Assembly: GCF_012070395.1 (NCBI RefSeq)
Contig: NZ_JAAFYS010000004.1
Span: 124,001 to 188,000 of the forward strand
Length of the DNA stretch: 64,000 nt
Source: Pseudoroseicyclus tamaricis
GTDB taxonomy: Bacteria; Pseudomonadota; Alphaproteobacteria; Rhodobacterales; Rhodobacteraceae
Direction of reading: 5' to 3'
The position numbers were made by a program, and so were the translations under genes. Of the stretch, positions 9,481-17,120 are shown in pieces. The notes below the pieces were generated by a model. That model had not been told where the DNA came from. It did no database searches and worked only from the letters and a program-made list of their open reading frames with translations. The first letter of the stretch is position 1; each line of letters begins with the position of its first letter.

Positions 9481-9534
9481 CCGGGGGGCCAGCCCCCCGG
9501 AACCCCCCGAGGGTATTTTTGGCCAGATGAAAAG
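9481..9534 (+). repeat. Terminator-like repeat A, copy 1
   Basis: Hairpin ccgggggg/ccccccgg (9481-9488 with 9493-9500), then ccccccgaggg, five Ts and the box ggccagatgaaa. Nearly the same sequence occurs at 50026-50078 and, inverted, at 48496-48546, with a shorter form at 20270-20318. Here it probably terminates yggS. Confidence 0.85.
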
Positions 9535-9557
9535 GGCGGCCCGGAGGGGCGAGCGCG

Positions 9558-10046
9558 TCAGACGATCAGCGGGGTGCCGGGGGTCAGCTGACGGGCGAGC
9601 GCGTGGAGGGCCGGGCGCGACAGGGCGATGCAGCCGGCTGTCGGGAAGCCGGGCCGGCGCCACTGGTGCAGGAAGATTGCCGAGCCGGCGCCGGGGCGGC
9701 CCTCGGCGTTCCAGTCCATCACCAGCACGAGATCATAGAGCGGGTCGGCGCGGCGCAGCGCCTCGTGGGAGAGGGGGTGCGGGGCGCGGACGAGGCTGTT
9801 GTAGGCGGCGTCGTCAGGATCGTCGGACCACAGGTCGCCGGGGCGGATCGCGCGGGCCCAGGGGGCCGGGGGCGCGATGCGGTCGGGGCGGTAGAGCATC
9901 GCGGTGATGCGGTGGCGGCCGCGGGGCGTGGCACCGTCGCCCTCCTGCTTGGCGGAGGTCAGGCCGCCGCGTCCGATGCTGCAGGGGAGGAGGCGGCCGG
10001 CGAAGAGCAGGCCGCGGGGCGTGAGGCGGAGCGAGTCGCGGGTCAT
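9558..10046 (-). CDS. L,D-transpeptidase (YkuD) domain protein without a visible signal peptide
   Basis: A 162-residue single YkuD domain. The active-site pattern is His127 and Cys139 in FLHQWRRPGFPTAGCIALSR. The N-terminus (MTRDSLRLTPRGLLFAGRLL, PCSIGRGGL) shows no standard signal peptide. YkuD enzymes form 3-3 peptidoglycan crosslinks or attach proteins to peptidoglycan; this short form is common in alphaproteobacteria and its substrate is not established. It starts 19 bases after the ribA stop and is probably in the same transcript. Two other YkuD genes lie near 62 kb. Confidence 0.82.
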   Translation of the reverse strand: MTRDSLRLTPRGLLFAGRLLPCSIGRGGLTSAKQEGDGATPRGRHRITAMLYRPDRIAPPAPWARAIRPGDLWSDDPDDAAYNSLVRAPHPLSHEALRRADPLYDLVLVMDWNAEGRPGAGSAIFLHQWRRPGFPTAGCIALSRPALHALARQLTPGTPLIV

Positions 10047-10065
10047 CGGGGCGGGCGCCTTGTGA

Positions 10066-11172
10066 TCACAGGACGTGGCCGGACTTCTTTGCCTTGGTGT
10101 CGAGGTAGTGGGTGTTGAGCGGGTTGCGGCCCACCTGCAGGGGCACCCGCTCCGTCACCGTCAGCCCGCTCTCCTCCATCCGCGCCACCTTGGCCGGGTT
10201 GTTGGTCATCAGCCGCACGGCGCCGAAGCCGAGCTGGCGGAGGATCTCCGCCCCCAGCCGGAAGTCACGCTCGTCATCCTCGAAGCCGAGGCGGTGGTTC
10301 GCCTCCACCGTGTCGAAGCCCTGATCCTGCAGGGCATAGGCGCGCATCTTGTTGGCAAGGCCGATCCCCCGCCCCTCCTGGTTGAGGTAGAGCAGCACGC
10401 CCGCGCCTTCCGCCCCCATCTGGGCGATGGCGGCGCGCAGCTGCGGGCCGCAGTCGCACTTGAGGCTCCCCAGCAGGTCGCCGGTGAAGCAGGCCGAATG
10501 CAGGCGGGCCAGCACCGGCGCATCGCGGGAGGGGGTGCCGACCTCGACCGCGTAGTGCTCCTCTCCGCCATCGGCCGGGCGGAAGATGTGCAGGCGCGTA
10601 CTCTCCGCCCCGAGGAGCGGCACGATCGCCCGCGAGACGGGCCGCAGCGCCGGCATCTCGGTGGAGAGCAGCGTCGCCGCCGGCAGGAGCGTCAGGCGCT
10701 CCGCCTCCGCCAGCGCGCGCACCTCCTCCGCCGGCCGCTCGAGCACGAGGGCGGCGGGGAGGAGACGTGCCTCCTTGGCGAGGCGGATCGCGGCGCGGGA
10801 GAGGGTGGCGCCGCCGCCGCGGGCGGAGCGGAGGGGGCCGCGCAGCGGCGCGGCGAGATCCCCCGCCGGGTCGGCGAGGCTGGCGATCCACTTGGGGCCG
10901 GCGTCCTCGGGCAGCAGAATGCGGGCGACGTCGCCATCGTAGACATGGGCGCGCAGCGTCTCCGCCCGGCGGCGGGTGAGAGCGAGGTGCGGCGCGCCGC
11001 CGAGGGCGCGCAGATCGGCCAGCCGCTCGGCGGTGACGACCTCGGCCGCCAGCACCAGCGCGCCGGTCGCGCCGGAGCCCTCCTGCCCATCGCAGATCGC
11101 CACCGGCAGGCCGATGCGCAGATCGGCCCGGGCTCGGGCCTTCAGCTCCTGGATATCGGGTGTCAGGCTCAT
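10066..11172 (-). CDS. ribA: GTP cyclohydrolase II with a degenerate RibB-like N-terminal domain
   Basis: A 368-residue protein. Starting at ATG 11172 gives [18 protein letters not shown]; the frame is open further upstream but the extra residues are not family-like. Residues about 175-368 are a complete GTP cyclohydrolase II: zinc ligands Cys228, Cys239 and Cys241 ([15 protein letters not shown]) and catalytic NQEGRGIGL (264-272). It opens GTP to the first riboflavin intermediate. Residues 20-165 look like a DHBP synthase (RibB) fold, but the acidic DREnEGD motif is replaced ([13 protein letters not shown]) and the GHTEA histidine is missing, so that half should be inactive. An L,D-transpeptidase gene follows by 19 bases. 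Confidence 0.93.
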   Translation of the reverse strand: MSLTPDIQELKARARADLRIGLPVAICDGQEGSGATGALVLAAEVVTAERLADLRALGGAPHLALTRRRAETLRAHVYDGDVARILLPEDAGPKWIASLADPAGDLAAPLRGPLRSARGGGATLSRAAIRLAKEARLLPAALVLERPAEEVRALAEAERLTLLPAATLLSTEMPALRPVSRAIVPLLGAESTRLHIFRPADGGEEHYAVEVGTPSRDAPVLARLHSACFTGDLLGSLKCDCGPQLRAAIAQMGAEGAGVLLYLNQEGRGIGLANKMRAYALQDQGFDTVEANHRLGFEDDERDFRLGAEILRQLGFGAVRLMTNNPAKVARMEESGLTVTERVPLQVGRNPLNTHYLDTKAKKSGHVL

Positions 11173-11342
11173 CGCCGCCTCAGCTTCTGCCGGCTCTCGC
11201 CGCCCCCGCCAGATAGTGGCTTTCGCCGGGAATTGAAACATATCCTCCCGTAGCGACACGTCGGCGTGAGGGACTGACAGAAACCTTGGCGCATCTCGTG
11301 TCTGTTACCAAGTGAAGCCCAAGGTTTCGTCAGGAGGACATC

Positions 11343-12029
11343 ATGGCTCAACTTCGGAAAATCCTTCTCGTGGATGATGACGAGGATCTGCGCGAGGCGC
11401 TGAGCGAGCAGCTCGTCATGACGGAGGATTTCGACGTCTTCGAGGCGGGCAGCGGCGCCGACGCGATGACGAAGGCCAAGGAAGGCCACTACGATCTCGT
11501 CATCCTCGATGTCGGTCTGCCGGATACGGATGGCCGCGAGCTGTGCAAGCTGATGCGCAAGCAGGGGGTGAAATGCCCCATCGTCATGCTCACCGGGCAT
11601 GATAGCGACAGCGACACGATCCTCGGGCTCGACGCGGGGGCGAACGACTATGTCGTGAAGCCCTTCAAGTTCCCCGTGCTGCTGGCCCGCATCCGCGCCC
11701 AGCTGCGCAGCCACGAGCAGAGCGAGGACGCGATCTTCACGCTCGGCCCCTACACGTTCAAGCCGGCGCAGAAGCTGCTGATGACGGAAGACGACAAGAA
11801 GGTGCGTCTGACGGAGAAGGAGACGAACATCCTCAAGTTCCTCTACCGCGCCTCCGAGGGCGTGGTGCCGCGCGACGTTCTGCTGCACGAGGTTTGGGGC
11901 TACAATGCCGGCGTGACGACCCACACGCTGGAGACGCATATCTACCGCCTCCGCCAGAAGATCGAGCCGGATCCGTCGAACGCCCGGCTGCTGGTGACGG
12001 AAGCCGGCGGCTACCGCCTGGTGGCGTGA
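11343..12029 (+). CDS. cenR: OmpR-family response regulator, CenR-like
   Basis: A 228-residue regulator. The receiver domain (1-120) has the acidic pocket DDDED, phospho-acceptor Asp56 (LVILDVGLPDTDG) and Lys106 (VVKPF). The C-terminal winged helix (about 130-228) ends HTLETHIYRLRQKIEPDPSN and is of the PhoB/OmpR type. The overall sequence resembles CenR, an essential alphaproteobacterial envelope regulator paired with kinase CenK, which is not in the window. An aggagga precedes ATG 11343. It is monocistronic, with a hairpin terminator at 12064. The name CenR is a recognition-based assignment. Confidence 0.82.
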   Translation: MAQLRKILLVDDDEDLREALSEQLVMTEDFDVFEAGSGADAMTKAKEGHYDLVILDVGLPDTDGRELCKLMRKQGVKCPIVMLTGHDSDSDTILGLDAGANDYVVKPFKFPVLLARIRAQLRSHEQSEDAIFTLGPYTFKPAQKLLMTEDDKKVRLTEKETNILKFLYRASEGVVPRDVLLHEVWGYNAGVTTHTLETHIYRLRQKIEPDPSNARLLVTEAGGYRLVA

Positions 12030-12063
12030 CCGCCGGTTCCCACCGGATGGATCGAGAGACGCG

Positions 12064-12089
12064 AGGGCGGCCCAATGGGTCGCCCTTTT
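12064..12089 (+). terminator. Terminator of the response regulator gene
   Basis: Stem gggcggccc/gggtcgccc (12065-12073 with 12077-12085, one G-U pair), three-base loop, then TTTT. Confidence 0.75.
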
Positions 12090-12276
12090 GCATGTGAGGC
12101 GCGGGGTTCGAAGGCGGGCTCTTTGCCCCGCATGGAGCCCAGGGAGCTGCACTGCAGCGACCGGGAATCGGCTAAGGCCCCGATTTGCCGGCAGGATTTC
12201 GTTGCCATGCCACTCCCCTCCCCCTTACTCTGGGTCACGCCGTACTGCGGCGTGTTCAATTCAAGGGAATCGATCA

Positions 12277-12606
12277 GTGTCTTTGATCAAGAATATTCTG
12301 CCCGTCGCCACCCTGCTGGTGGCCCTGCTCTCCAGCCTCCCGGCCATGGCCGACAGCCTGACCATCCGCATTCAGAACATGTCCGGCGTGACGCTTTACC
12401 GTCTCCACGCCACCCCGCGCAGCTTCCCCGATTACGACCAGGACCTGCTCGGCAACCGGGTACTGAACGACCGCAGCATCATGCCGCTGACCTTCGAGAA
12501 CGTGCAGGAATGCCTCTACGATTTCCGGTTCGAGTTCATCGAGGGCTCCGTGATCTACGACGCCGTCGATCTGTGCACCGTCGGCACCTACACGATCATG
12601 CCCTGA
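12277..12606 (+). CDS. Small secreted protein, unknown function
   Basis: A 109-residue protein starting at GTG 12277, with aaggga eight bases upstream. Residues 1-22 are a signal peptide (MSLIKNILPVATLLVALLSS, LPAMA). The mature part has a beta-rich look (SLTIRIQNMSGVTLYRLHAT) and two cysteines (in NVQECLYDF and DLCTVGTY) that could form a disulfide. I recall similar small exported Rhodobacterales proteins, some mislabelled in databases as argininosuccinate lyase, to which this has no resemblance. Function unknown; a stand-alone gene between two forward-strand genes. Confidence 0.75.
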   Translation: MSLIKNILPVATLLVALLSSLPAMADSLTIRIQNMSGVTLYRLHATPRSFPDYDQDLLGNRVLNDRSIMPLTFENVQECLYDFRFEFIEGSVIYDAVDLCTVGTYTIMP

Positions 12607-12760
12607 CGGGTCTGACGGGGCGGCGCGGCGCCGCCCCTGCCGGGCCTGACGCTCCCCAACAAGACAGCTCTCCTCGCACCTGCCCCCGGCACGTCGCCGC
12701 GCCGGGTTGAGGCGCCCTGCGAGGGGCACTAGGGTCGCCGCCGCGCCAACGGAGACCCCC

Positions 12761-13549
12761 ATGACCTTCACCCTCGCCACCTGGAACATCAACTCCGTCC
12801 GCCTGCGGGAGGGGCTGGTGGCGCGCGTGATGGAGGAGGAGACGCCGGACGTGCTCTGCCTGCAGGAGTGCAAGTCGCCGGTGGAGAAGATCCCGCTCGA
12901 GATCTTCGCGGGCCTCGGCTACCGGCACTGGGTCGCGCGCGGGCAGAAGGGCTACAACGGCGTCGCCATCTTCTCCAAGCTGCCGATGGAGGAAGTCGGC
13001 GCGCATGATTTCGCCCGCCTCGGCCATGCCCGCCATGTCGCGGCGCGGCTGGAGAACGGCGTCACCATCCACAACGTCTATGCCCCCGCCGGCGGCGACG
13101 TGCCGGACCGGGAGGCCAACGTGAAGTTCGGGCAGAAGCTCGATTTCTTCACCCACATGCGCGAGCATTTCGGCGCGGAGCGGCCGCGGCGCGAGATCCT
13201 CGTCGGCGATCTCAACATCGCGCCGCGGGAGGATGACGTGTGGAGCCACAAGCAGCTCCTCAAGGTCGTCTCCCACACGCCCATCGAGGTGGAACACTTC
13301 GAGGCGGCGCGCGAGGCGGGGGGCTGGGTGGATGTCACCCGGGCCGACATCCCGCGCGGCAACCTCTATTCCTGGTGGTCCTACCGGGCGCCGGACTGGA
13401 ACGCCGCCGACAAGGGCCGGCGGCTCGATCACATCTGGGCCTCGGGGGACATCGCCGCCGCCGCCCATTCCAGCCGCATCCTCCGCGATGCCCGCGGATG
13501 GGAGAAGCCGTCGGATCACGTGCCGGTCTTTGCCTCCTTTGACCTCTGA
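12761..13549 (+). CDS. xth: Exodeoxyribonuclease III
   Basis: A 262-residue AP endonuclease/3'-5' exonuclease of the EEP fold. ATG 12761 starts MTFTLATWNINSVRLRE, the standard Xth beginning; longer upstream frame is not conserved in character. The catalytic residues are visible: Glu36 in LCLQECK, the GDLNIAPREDDVW loop and the terminal SDHVPVFASF histidine. It repairs abasic sites. Its last 11 bases overlap the start of the following pseudouridine synthase gene. Confidence 0.93.
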   Translation: MTFTLATWNINSVRLREGLVARVMEEETPDVLCLQECKSPVEKIPLEIFAGLGYRHWVARGQKGYNGVAIFSKLPMEEVGAHDFARLGHARHVAARLENGVTIHNVYAPAGGDVPDREANVKFGQKLDFFTHMREHFGAERPRREILVGDLNIAPREDDVWSHKQLLKVVSHTPIEVEHFEAAREAGGWVDVTRADIPRGNLYSWWSYRAPDWNAADKGRRLDHIWASGDIAAAAHSSRILRDARGWEKPSDHVPVFASFDL

Positions 13550-14189
13550 CTACGCCCCTCCCGACACGCCGCTGAGCGTGCTGCACGAGGACCACGAGAT
13601 CGTGGTCGTCGACAAGCCGTCCGGCCTCCTCTCCGTCCCCGGCAAGGGGGAGCATCTGGCCGACTGCCTCATGGCCCGCGTCGCCCTCGCCTTCCCCACC
13701 GCGCTGCTGGTGCACCGGCTGGACCGCGACACCTCCGGCGTCATGGTCTTCGCGCTGACGCCCCACGCCCAGCGCCACCTCGGCCTGCAGTTCGAGAAAC
13801 GGCAGATCAAGAAGGACTACGTGGCGCGTGTCTGGGGCGAGATGGCGGAGGATTCGGGGACCGTCGACCTGCCGCTGATCGTCGACTGGCCGAACCGGCC
13901 GCGGCAGATGGTCGACCATGAGAACGGCCGTGCCGCGGTGACGGAGTGGAAGGTGGCCAAGCGCGGCGGTGGGGAGACGCGGGTGCGGCTCTTCCCGCAG
14001 ACGGGTCGCTCGCACCAGCTGCGGGTGCACATGCGGGAGATCGGCCACCCGATCCTCGGCGATCCCTTCTACGCGGAGGGCGAGGCGCTGGCGGCGGCGG
14101 ACAGGCTGATGCTGCATTCCGAACGGCTGCGCCTGCGCCACCCCGATGGCGGCAAGGGGCTCACCTTCCGGGCGCCGCCGCCCTTCTGA
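13539..14189 (+). CDS. RluA-family RNA pseudouridine synthase
   Basis: A 216-residue catalytic domain with no S4 domain. The signature HRLDRDTSG holds catalytic Asp62, and LLSVPGKGEH, QIKKDYVARVWG and GRSHQLRVHM…GHPILGDPFY follow in the expected order. The start is uncertain: TTG 13539, just before the xth stop, gives MTSDYAPPDTPLSVLHEDHE, which fits the family length; ATG 13488 is in frame but overlaps xth by 62 bases. The short form resembles RluA, which modifies 23S rRNA and some tRNAs; the exact target position cannot be read here. Confidence 0.85.
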   Translation: MTSDYAPPDTPLSVLHEDHEIVVVDKPSGLLSVPGKGEHLADCLMARVALAFPTALLVHRLDRDTSGVMVFALTPHAQRHLGLQFEKRQIKKDYVARVWGEMAEDSGTVDLPLIVDWPNRPRQMVDHENGRAAVTEWKVAKRGGGETRVRLFPQTGRSHQLRVHMREIGHPILGDPFYAEGEALAAADRLMLHSERLRLRHPDGGKGLTFRAPPPF

Positions 14190-14204
14190 GGGCCATTGCC
14201 GGGC

Positions 14205-14564
14205 TCAGGCCTCGGCCATGAACTCCACGCGGTTGCCGAAGGGGTCGTCGGTGAAGAAGCGCCGCCGCCCGGCAATCTCGCTATCCCAGCGGACGGTATG
14301 GCCCGCCGCCTCCAGAGCCTCGGCCAGGGTATCGAGGCCCGGCACCGCGAAACAGGGATGCGCCTTGGTGGCGGGGGCGAAGGGCTCTGCCACGCCGAGG
14401 TGCAACTCCACCGCGCCCTTGCGCAGCCAGAGCCCGCCCCTGCCGGCGAGGCCGGCGGGCTTCTCCACCTCCGTCATGCCCAGAACATCGACCCAGAAGG
14501 CGCGGCACGCATCCTCGCCGCCTGCCGGCATGGCGAGCTGCACGTGATCGAGCCGCCAGCTCAC
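14205..14564 (-). CDS. VOC/glyoxalase-fold protein
   Basis: A 119-residue single VOC module starting at GTG 14564, which overlaps the stop of the upstream phosphatase gene (GTGA). The product begins VSWRLDHVQLAMPAGGEDAC. The metal-ligand pattern is visible as His in LDHVQLAMP, Glu in AVELHLGV and Glu in GNRVEFMAEA. Substrate unknown; VOC proteins include glyoxalases, dioxygenases and resistance proteins. Coupling to the phosphatase suggests co-expression only. Confidence 0.8.
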   Translation of the reverse strand: MSWRLDHVQLAMPAGGEDACRAFWVDVLGMTEVEKPAGLAGRGGLWLRKGAVELHLGVAEPFAPATKAHPCFAVPGLDTLAEALEAAGHTVRWDSEIAGRRRFFTDDPFGNRVEFMAEA

Positions 14565-15358
14565 AGGTAGCTCCCCGCCGGTTTGAGCGGCTCGCTCCCC
14601 TCCCACGTCAGCAGCGTCCACTCGCCGTCATCGCCCAGCATCGCCGGGTAGAGCGGCCGGCCGTAGGCGGCGCCGCCGTCGAGATCGAGCCGATTGCCGA
14701 AATGCGTCGCGTGCTCCAGCGCCGTGTGGCCGTGGACGATGAGCTTGCCGTGGTCGGTGTCGTCCTCGAGGAAGCCGTCGCGGATCCAGATGAGATCTTC
14801 CTCCACCTGATCCTCCATCGGCACGCCGGGGCGGATGCCGGCGTGGACGAAGATGCAGCCGTCCTCCTCGTGCCAGAGCGGGCGGGCAGCGAGGAAGTCG
14901 AGGTGGCTCTGCGGCACTTTCGCCCGCGCCCCTTCCAGCAGCGCCGCCTTCAGATCGGGGGCCACCGGATCGACCCCCATGGAGGCGATCATCTCCATCC
15001 CGCCGCCGAGCGGGTGCCGGATGGCGGGCGGGTTCATGTAGGAATAGAGCGTCGCGCCGCCGCCCAGCGCCCGGTCGAGCCAGCCCTTGCCGGACTTGAT
15101 GGCCTCGTCATGCAGCTCGCCCTCCACCACGAAGCGGTGGAACATCCGGTCGTGGTTGCCCTTCAGGCAGACCCAGTTGCGCCCCTCGGCCAGCCCGGAG
15201 GAGAGCCGCTCCAGCACACCCTTCGAGTCGGGGCCGCGGTCGGAGTAGTCGCCGAGGAAGATGATGCGTGCATCCGGGCCCGCCTCCGCCTCGATACGGG
15301 CGAGGGCCTGCTCGAGCTGGGCGAGCTGGCCGTGAATGTCGCCGATGGCGAAGAGCAT
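14561..15358 (-). CDS. PPP-family metallophosphoesterase
   Basis: A 265-residue calcineurin-like phosphatase with all three metal motifs: GDIHG (residues 6-10), GDYSDRGPDS (the GDxVDRG motif) and GNHDRMFHRF. Further histidines are present (IFVHAGIRPG, LIVHGHTALE). This places it with the bacterial PPP group (ApaH, PrpA/B and related serine/threonine phosphatases). The dimetal site hydrolyses phosphomonoesters or dinucleoside polyphosphates; which one cannot be told. It is followed by the overlapping VOC gene. A terminator lies between it and serA. Confidence 0.85.
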   Translation of the reverse strand: MLFAIGDIHGQLAQLEQALARIEAEAGPDARIIFLGDYSDRGPDSKGVLERLSSGLAEGRNWVCLKGNHDRMFHRFVVEGELHDEAIKSGKGWLDRALGGGATLYSYMNPPAIRHPLGGGMEMIASMGVDPVAPDLKAALLEGARAKVPQSHLDFLAARPLWHEEDGCIFVHAGIRPGVPMEDQVEEDLIWIRDGFLEDDTDHGKLIVHGHTALEHATHFGNRLDLDGGAAYGRPLYPAMLGDDGEWTLLTWEGSEPLKPAGSYL

Positions 15359-15371
15359 GGGCGCCTCCTTG

Positions 15372-15399
15372 AAAAGCCTGGGGCGGCCGAAGCCGCCCC
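15372..15399 (-). terminator. serA terminator with a UUCG-type loop
   Basis: Stem ggggcggc/gccgcccc (15380-15387 with 15392-15399); on the reverse strand the loop reads TTCG and is followed by AGGCTTTT. It lies 11 bases after the serA stop. Confidence 0.75.
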
Positions 15400-15409
15400 T
15401 GCCGTCAGA

Positions 15410-17008
15410 TCATTCCGCGATGTCGAATTCCAGTACCTTCACCTGCTGGAACAGCCCCGTCTGGCGCAGCTTGTCGAGCACCGGCTCCGGCACCTGCTCG
15501 TCGACATAGAGAATGGCGATGGCCTCGCCCTTCTTGGTCGAGCGGCCAAGGGTGAAGTTGGCGATGTTGACGCCGTTCTGCCCCATCGTGTTGCCCAGCG
15601 CGCCGATGATGCCCGGCTCGTCCTGGTTGGTCGTGTAGACCATGTGGCGCCCGATCTCGGCGTCGATGTTGATGCCCTTGATCTGGATGAAGCGCGGCTT
15701 GCCGTCGGAGAAGATCGTCCCGGCCACCGAGCGCTCGCGCTTGTCGGTGACGGCGGTCACCTTGATGTAGCCTTCGAACATGCCCGACTGGTCCTGCCGG
15801 GTGGTGGAGACCTTCACCCCCCGCTCCTTCATCATGACGGGGGCGGAGACCATGTTCACCTCCGGGTTGCCGCGACGCAGGATGCCGGCGATGACGGCGG
15901 AGTTGAGCGCCGCGGCGTTCATGCCGGAGACCTGGCCGTCGTAGAGGATGTTGATGGCCTTCAGCGGCTCGTCGGTCATCTGGCCGACGAAGTTGCCGAG
16001 GTGCCCGGCGAGAGCGATCCACGGGCCCATGACCTTCGCCTCTTCGGCGCTGATCGAGGGCATGTTGATGGCATTCGTCACCGCGCCGGTCAGCAGGTAG
16101 TCCGACATCTGCTCGGCGACCTGCAGGGCGACATTCTCCTGCGCCTCCGAGGTCGCGGCGCCGAGGTGGGGCGTTACGACGACATTGGGCAGGCCGAACA
16201 GCGGGTTCTCCTTGGCGGGCTCTTCGGCGAAGACGTCGAAGGCGGCGCCGGCGACCCGGCCCTCCTTGATCGCCTCGGCCAGCGCCGCCTCGTCGACCAG
16301 GCCGCCGCGGGCGCAGTTGACGATGCGCACGCCGGGCTTGAGCTGCGCGATGCGCTCGGCGGAGAGGATGTTCTTGGTCGCTTCCGTGAAGGGCACGTGC
16401 AGGGTGATGAAATCGGCGCGCTTCGCCAGCTCATCCAGCTCGACCTTCTCGACCCCGATCTCCGTCGCCCGCTCTTCCGACAGGAAGGGATCGTAGGCGA
16501 TGACCTTCATCTTCAGGCCCAGCGCGCGGGAGCAGACGATCGAGCCGATGTTGCCGGCGCCGATGACGCCCAGCGTCTTGCCGGTGATCTCGGTGCCCAT
16601 GAAGCGGGATTTCTCCCACTTGCCGGCATGGGTGGAGGCGTTGGCCTCGGGGATCTGCCGGGCCACCGACATCAGCATCGCGATGGCATGCTCGGCGGTG
16701 GTGATCGAGTTGCCGAAGGGCGTGTTCATCACGATGATGCCCTTCTTCGACGCGGCCGGAATGTCGACATTGTCGACGCCGATGCCGGCGCGGCCGATGA
16801 CCTTGAGGTTGGTCGCCGCCTCGATCACCTTCTCCGTCGCCTTGGTGGCGGAGCGGATGGCGAGGCCGTCATACTGGCCGATGACCTCGAGGAGCTTGTC
16901 CTTGTCCTTGCCGAGGTCGGGCTGGAAGTCGACGTCGATGCCGCGATCCTTGAAGATCTGCACGGCGGCGTCGGAGAGTTTGTCGGAGATGAGAACGCGG
17001 GGGGCCAT
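15410..17008 (-). CDS. serA: D-3-phosphoglycerate dehydrogenase
   Basis: A 532-residue long-form SerA, the first step of serine synthesis from 3-phosphoglycerate. ATG 17008 begins MAPRVLISDKLSDAAVQIF with aagga nearby; the longer frame reads repeat DNA. The NAD-binding motif GAGNIGS is at 150-156 and the catalytic His is in VVVTPHLGAAT. The C-terminal part holds the intervening domain and an ACT domain (HMVYTTNQDEPGIIGALG), the usual place for feedback control. serC lies upstream on the same strand; the 112-base gap between them holds two REP palindromes. Confidence 0.95.
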   Translation of the reverse strand: MAPRVLISDKLSDAAVQIFKDRGIDVDFQPDLGKDKDKLLEVIGQYDGLAIRSATKATEKVIEAATNLKVIGRAGIGVDNVDIPAASKKGIIVMNTPFGNSITTAEHAIAMLMSVARQIPEANASTHAGKWEKSRFMGTEITGKTLGVIGAGNIGSIVCSRALGLKMKVIAYDPFLSEERATEIGVEKVELDELAKRADFITLHVPFTEATKNILSAERIAQLKPGVRIVNCARGGLVDEAALAEAIKEGRVAGAAFDVFAEEPAKENPLFGLPNVVVTPHLGAATSEAQENVALQVAEQMSDYLLTGAVTNAINMPSISAEEAKVMGPWIALAGHLGNFVGQMTDEPLKAINILYDGQVSGMNAAALNSAVIAGILRRGNPEVNMVSAPVMMKERGVKVSTTRQDQSGMFEGYIKVTAVTDKRERSVAGTIFSDGKPRFIQIKGINIDAEIGRHMVYTTNQDEPGIIGALGNTMGQNGVNIANFTLGRSTKKGEAIAILYVDEQVPEPVLDKLRQTGLFQQVKVLEFDIAE

Positions 17009-17040
17009 TAGGGTGGTCCTTGAATTGGATGGGTCGGGGG

Positions 17041-17113
17041 GGTGCGTGGCGAGCACGCACCCTACGAATTGCGGGATCGGCAGGCGCGGTAGGGTGCGTG
17101 CTCGTCACGCACC
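17041..17113. repeat. Inverted pair of REP-like palindromes
   Basis: Two GTAG-footed palindromes in opposite orientation: 17041-17065 (ggtgcgtg, loop gcgag, cacgcacc, ctac) and 17089-17113 (gtag, ggtgcgtg, ctcgt, cacgcacc). They are separated by 23 bases. The pair lies in the serC-serA gap, so it could form a large stem in the transcript and shape the mRNA between the two genes. Confidence 0.85.
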
Positions 17114-17120
17114 GCCACCA

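Noticed and set aside
12095-12130. ggttcgaagg, which resembles a tRNA T-arm
   Set aside because: No matching acceptor, D-arm or anticodon stem can be built around it.
12617-12637. ggggcggc/gccgcccc hairpin after the small secreted protein gene as a terminator
   Set aside because: The stem is good but there is no T-run after it on either strand, so it is not listed as a terminator.
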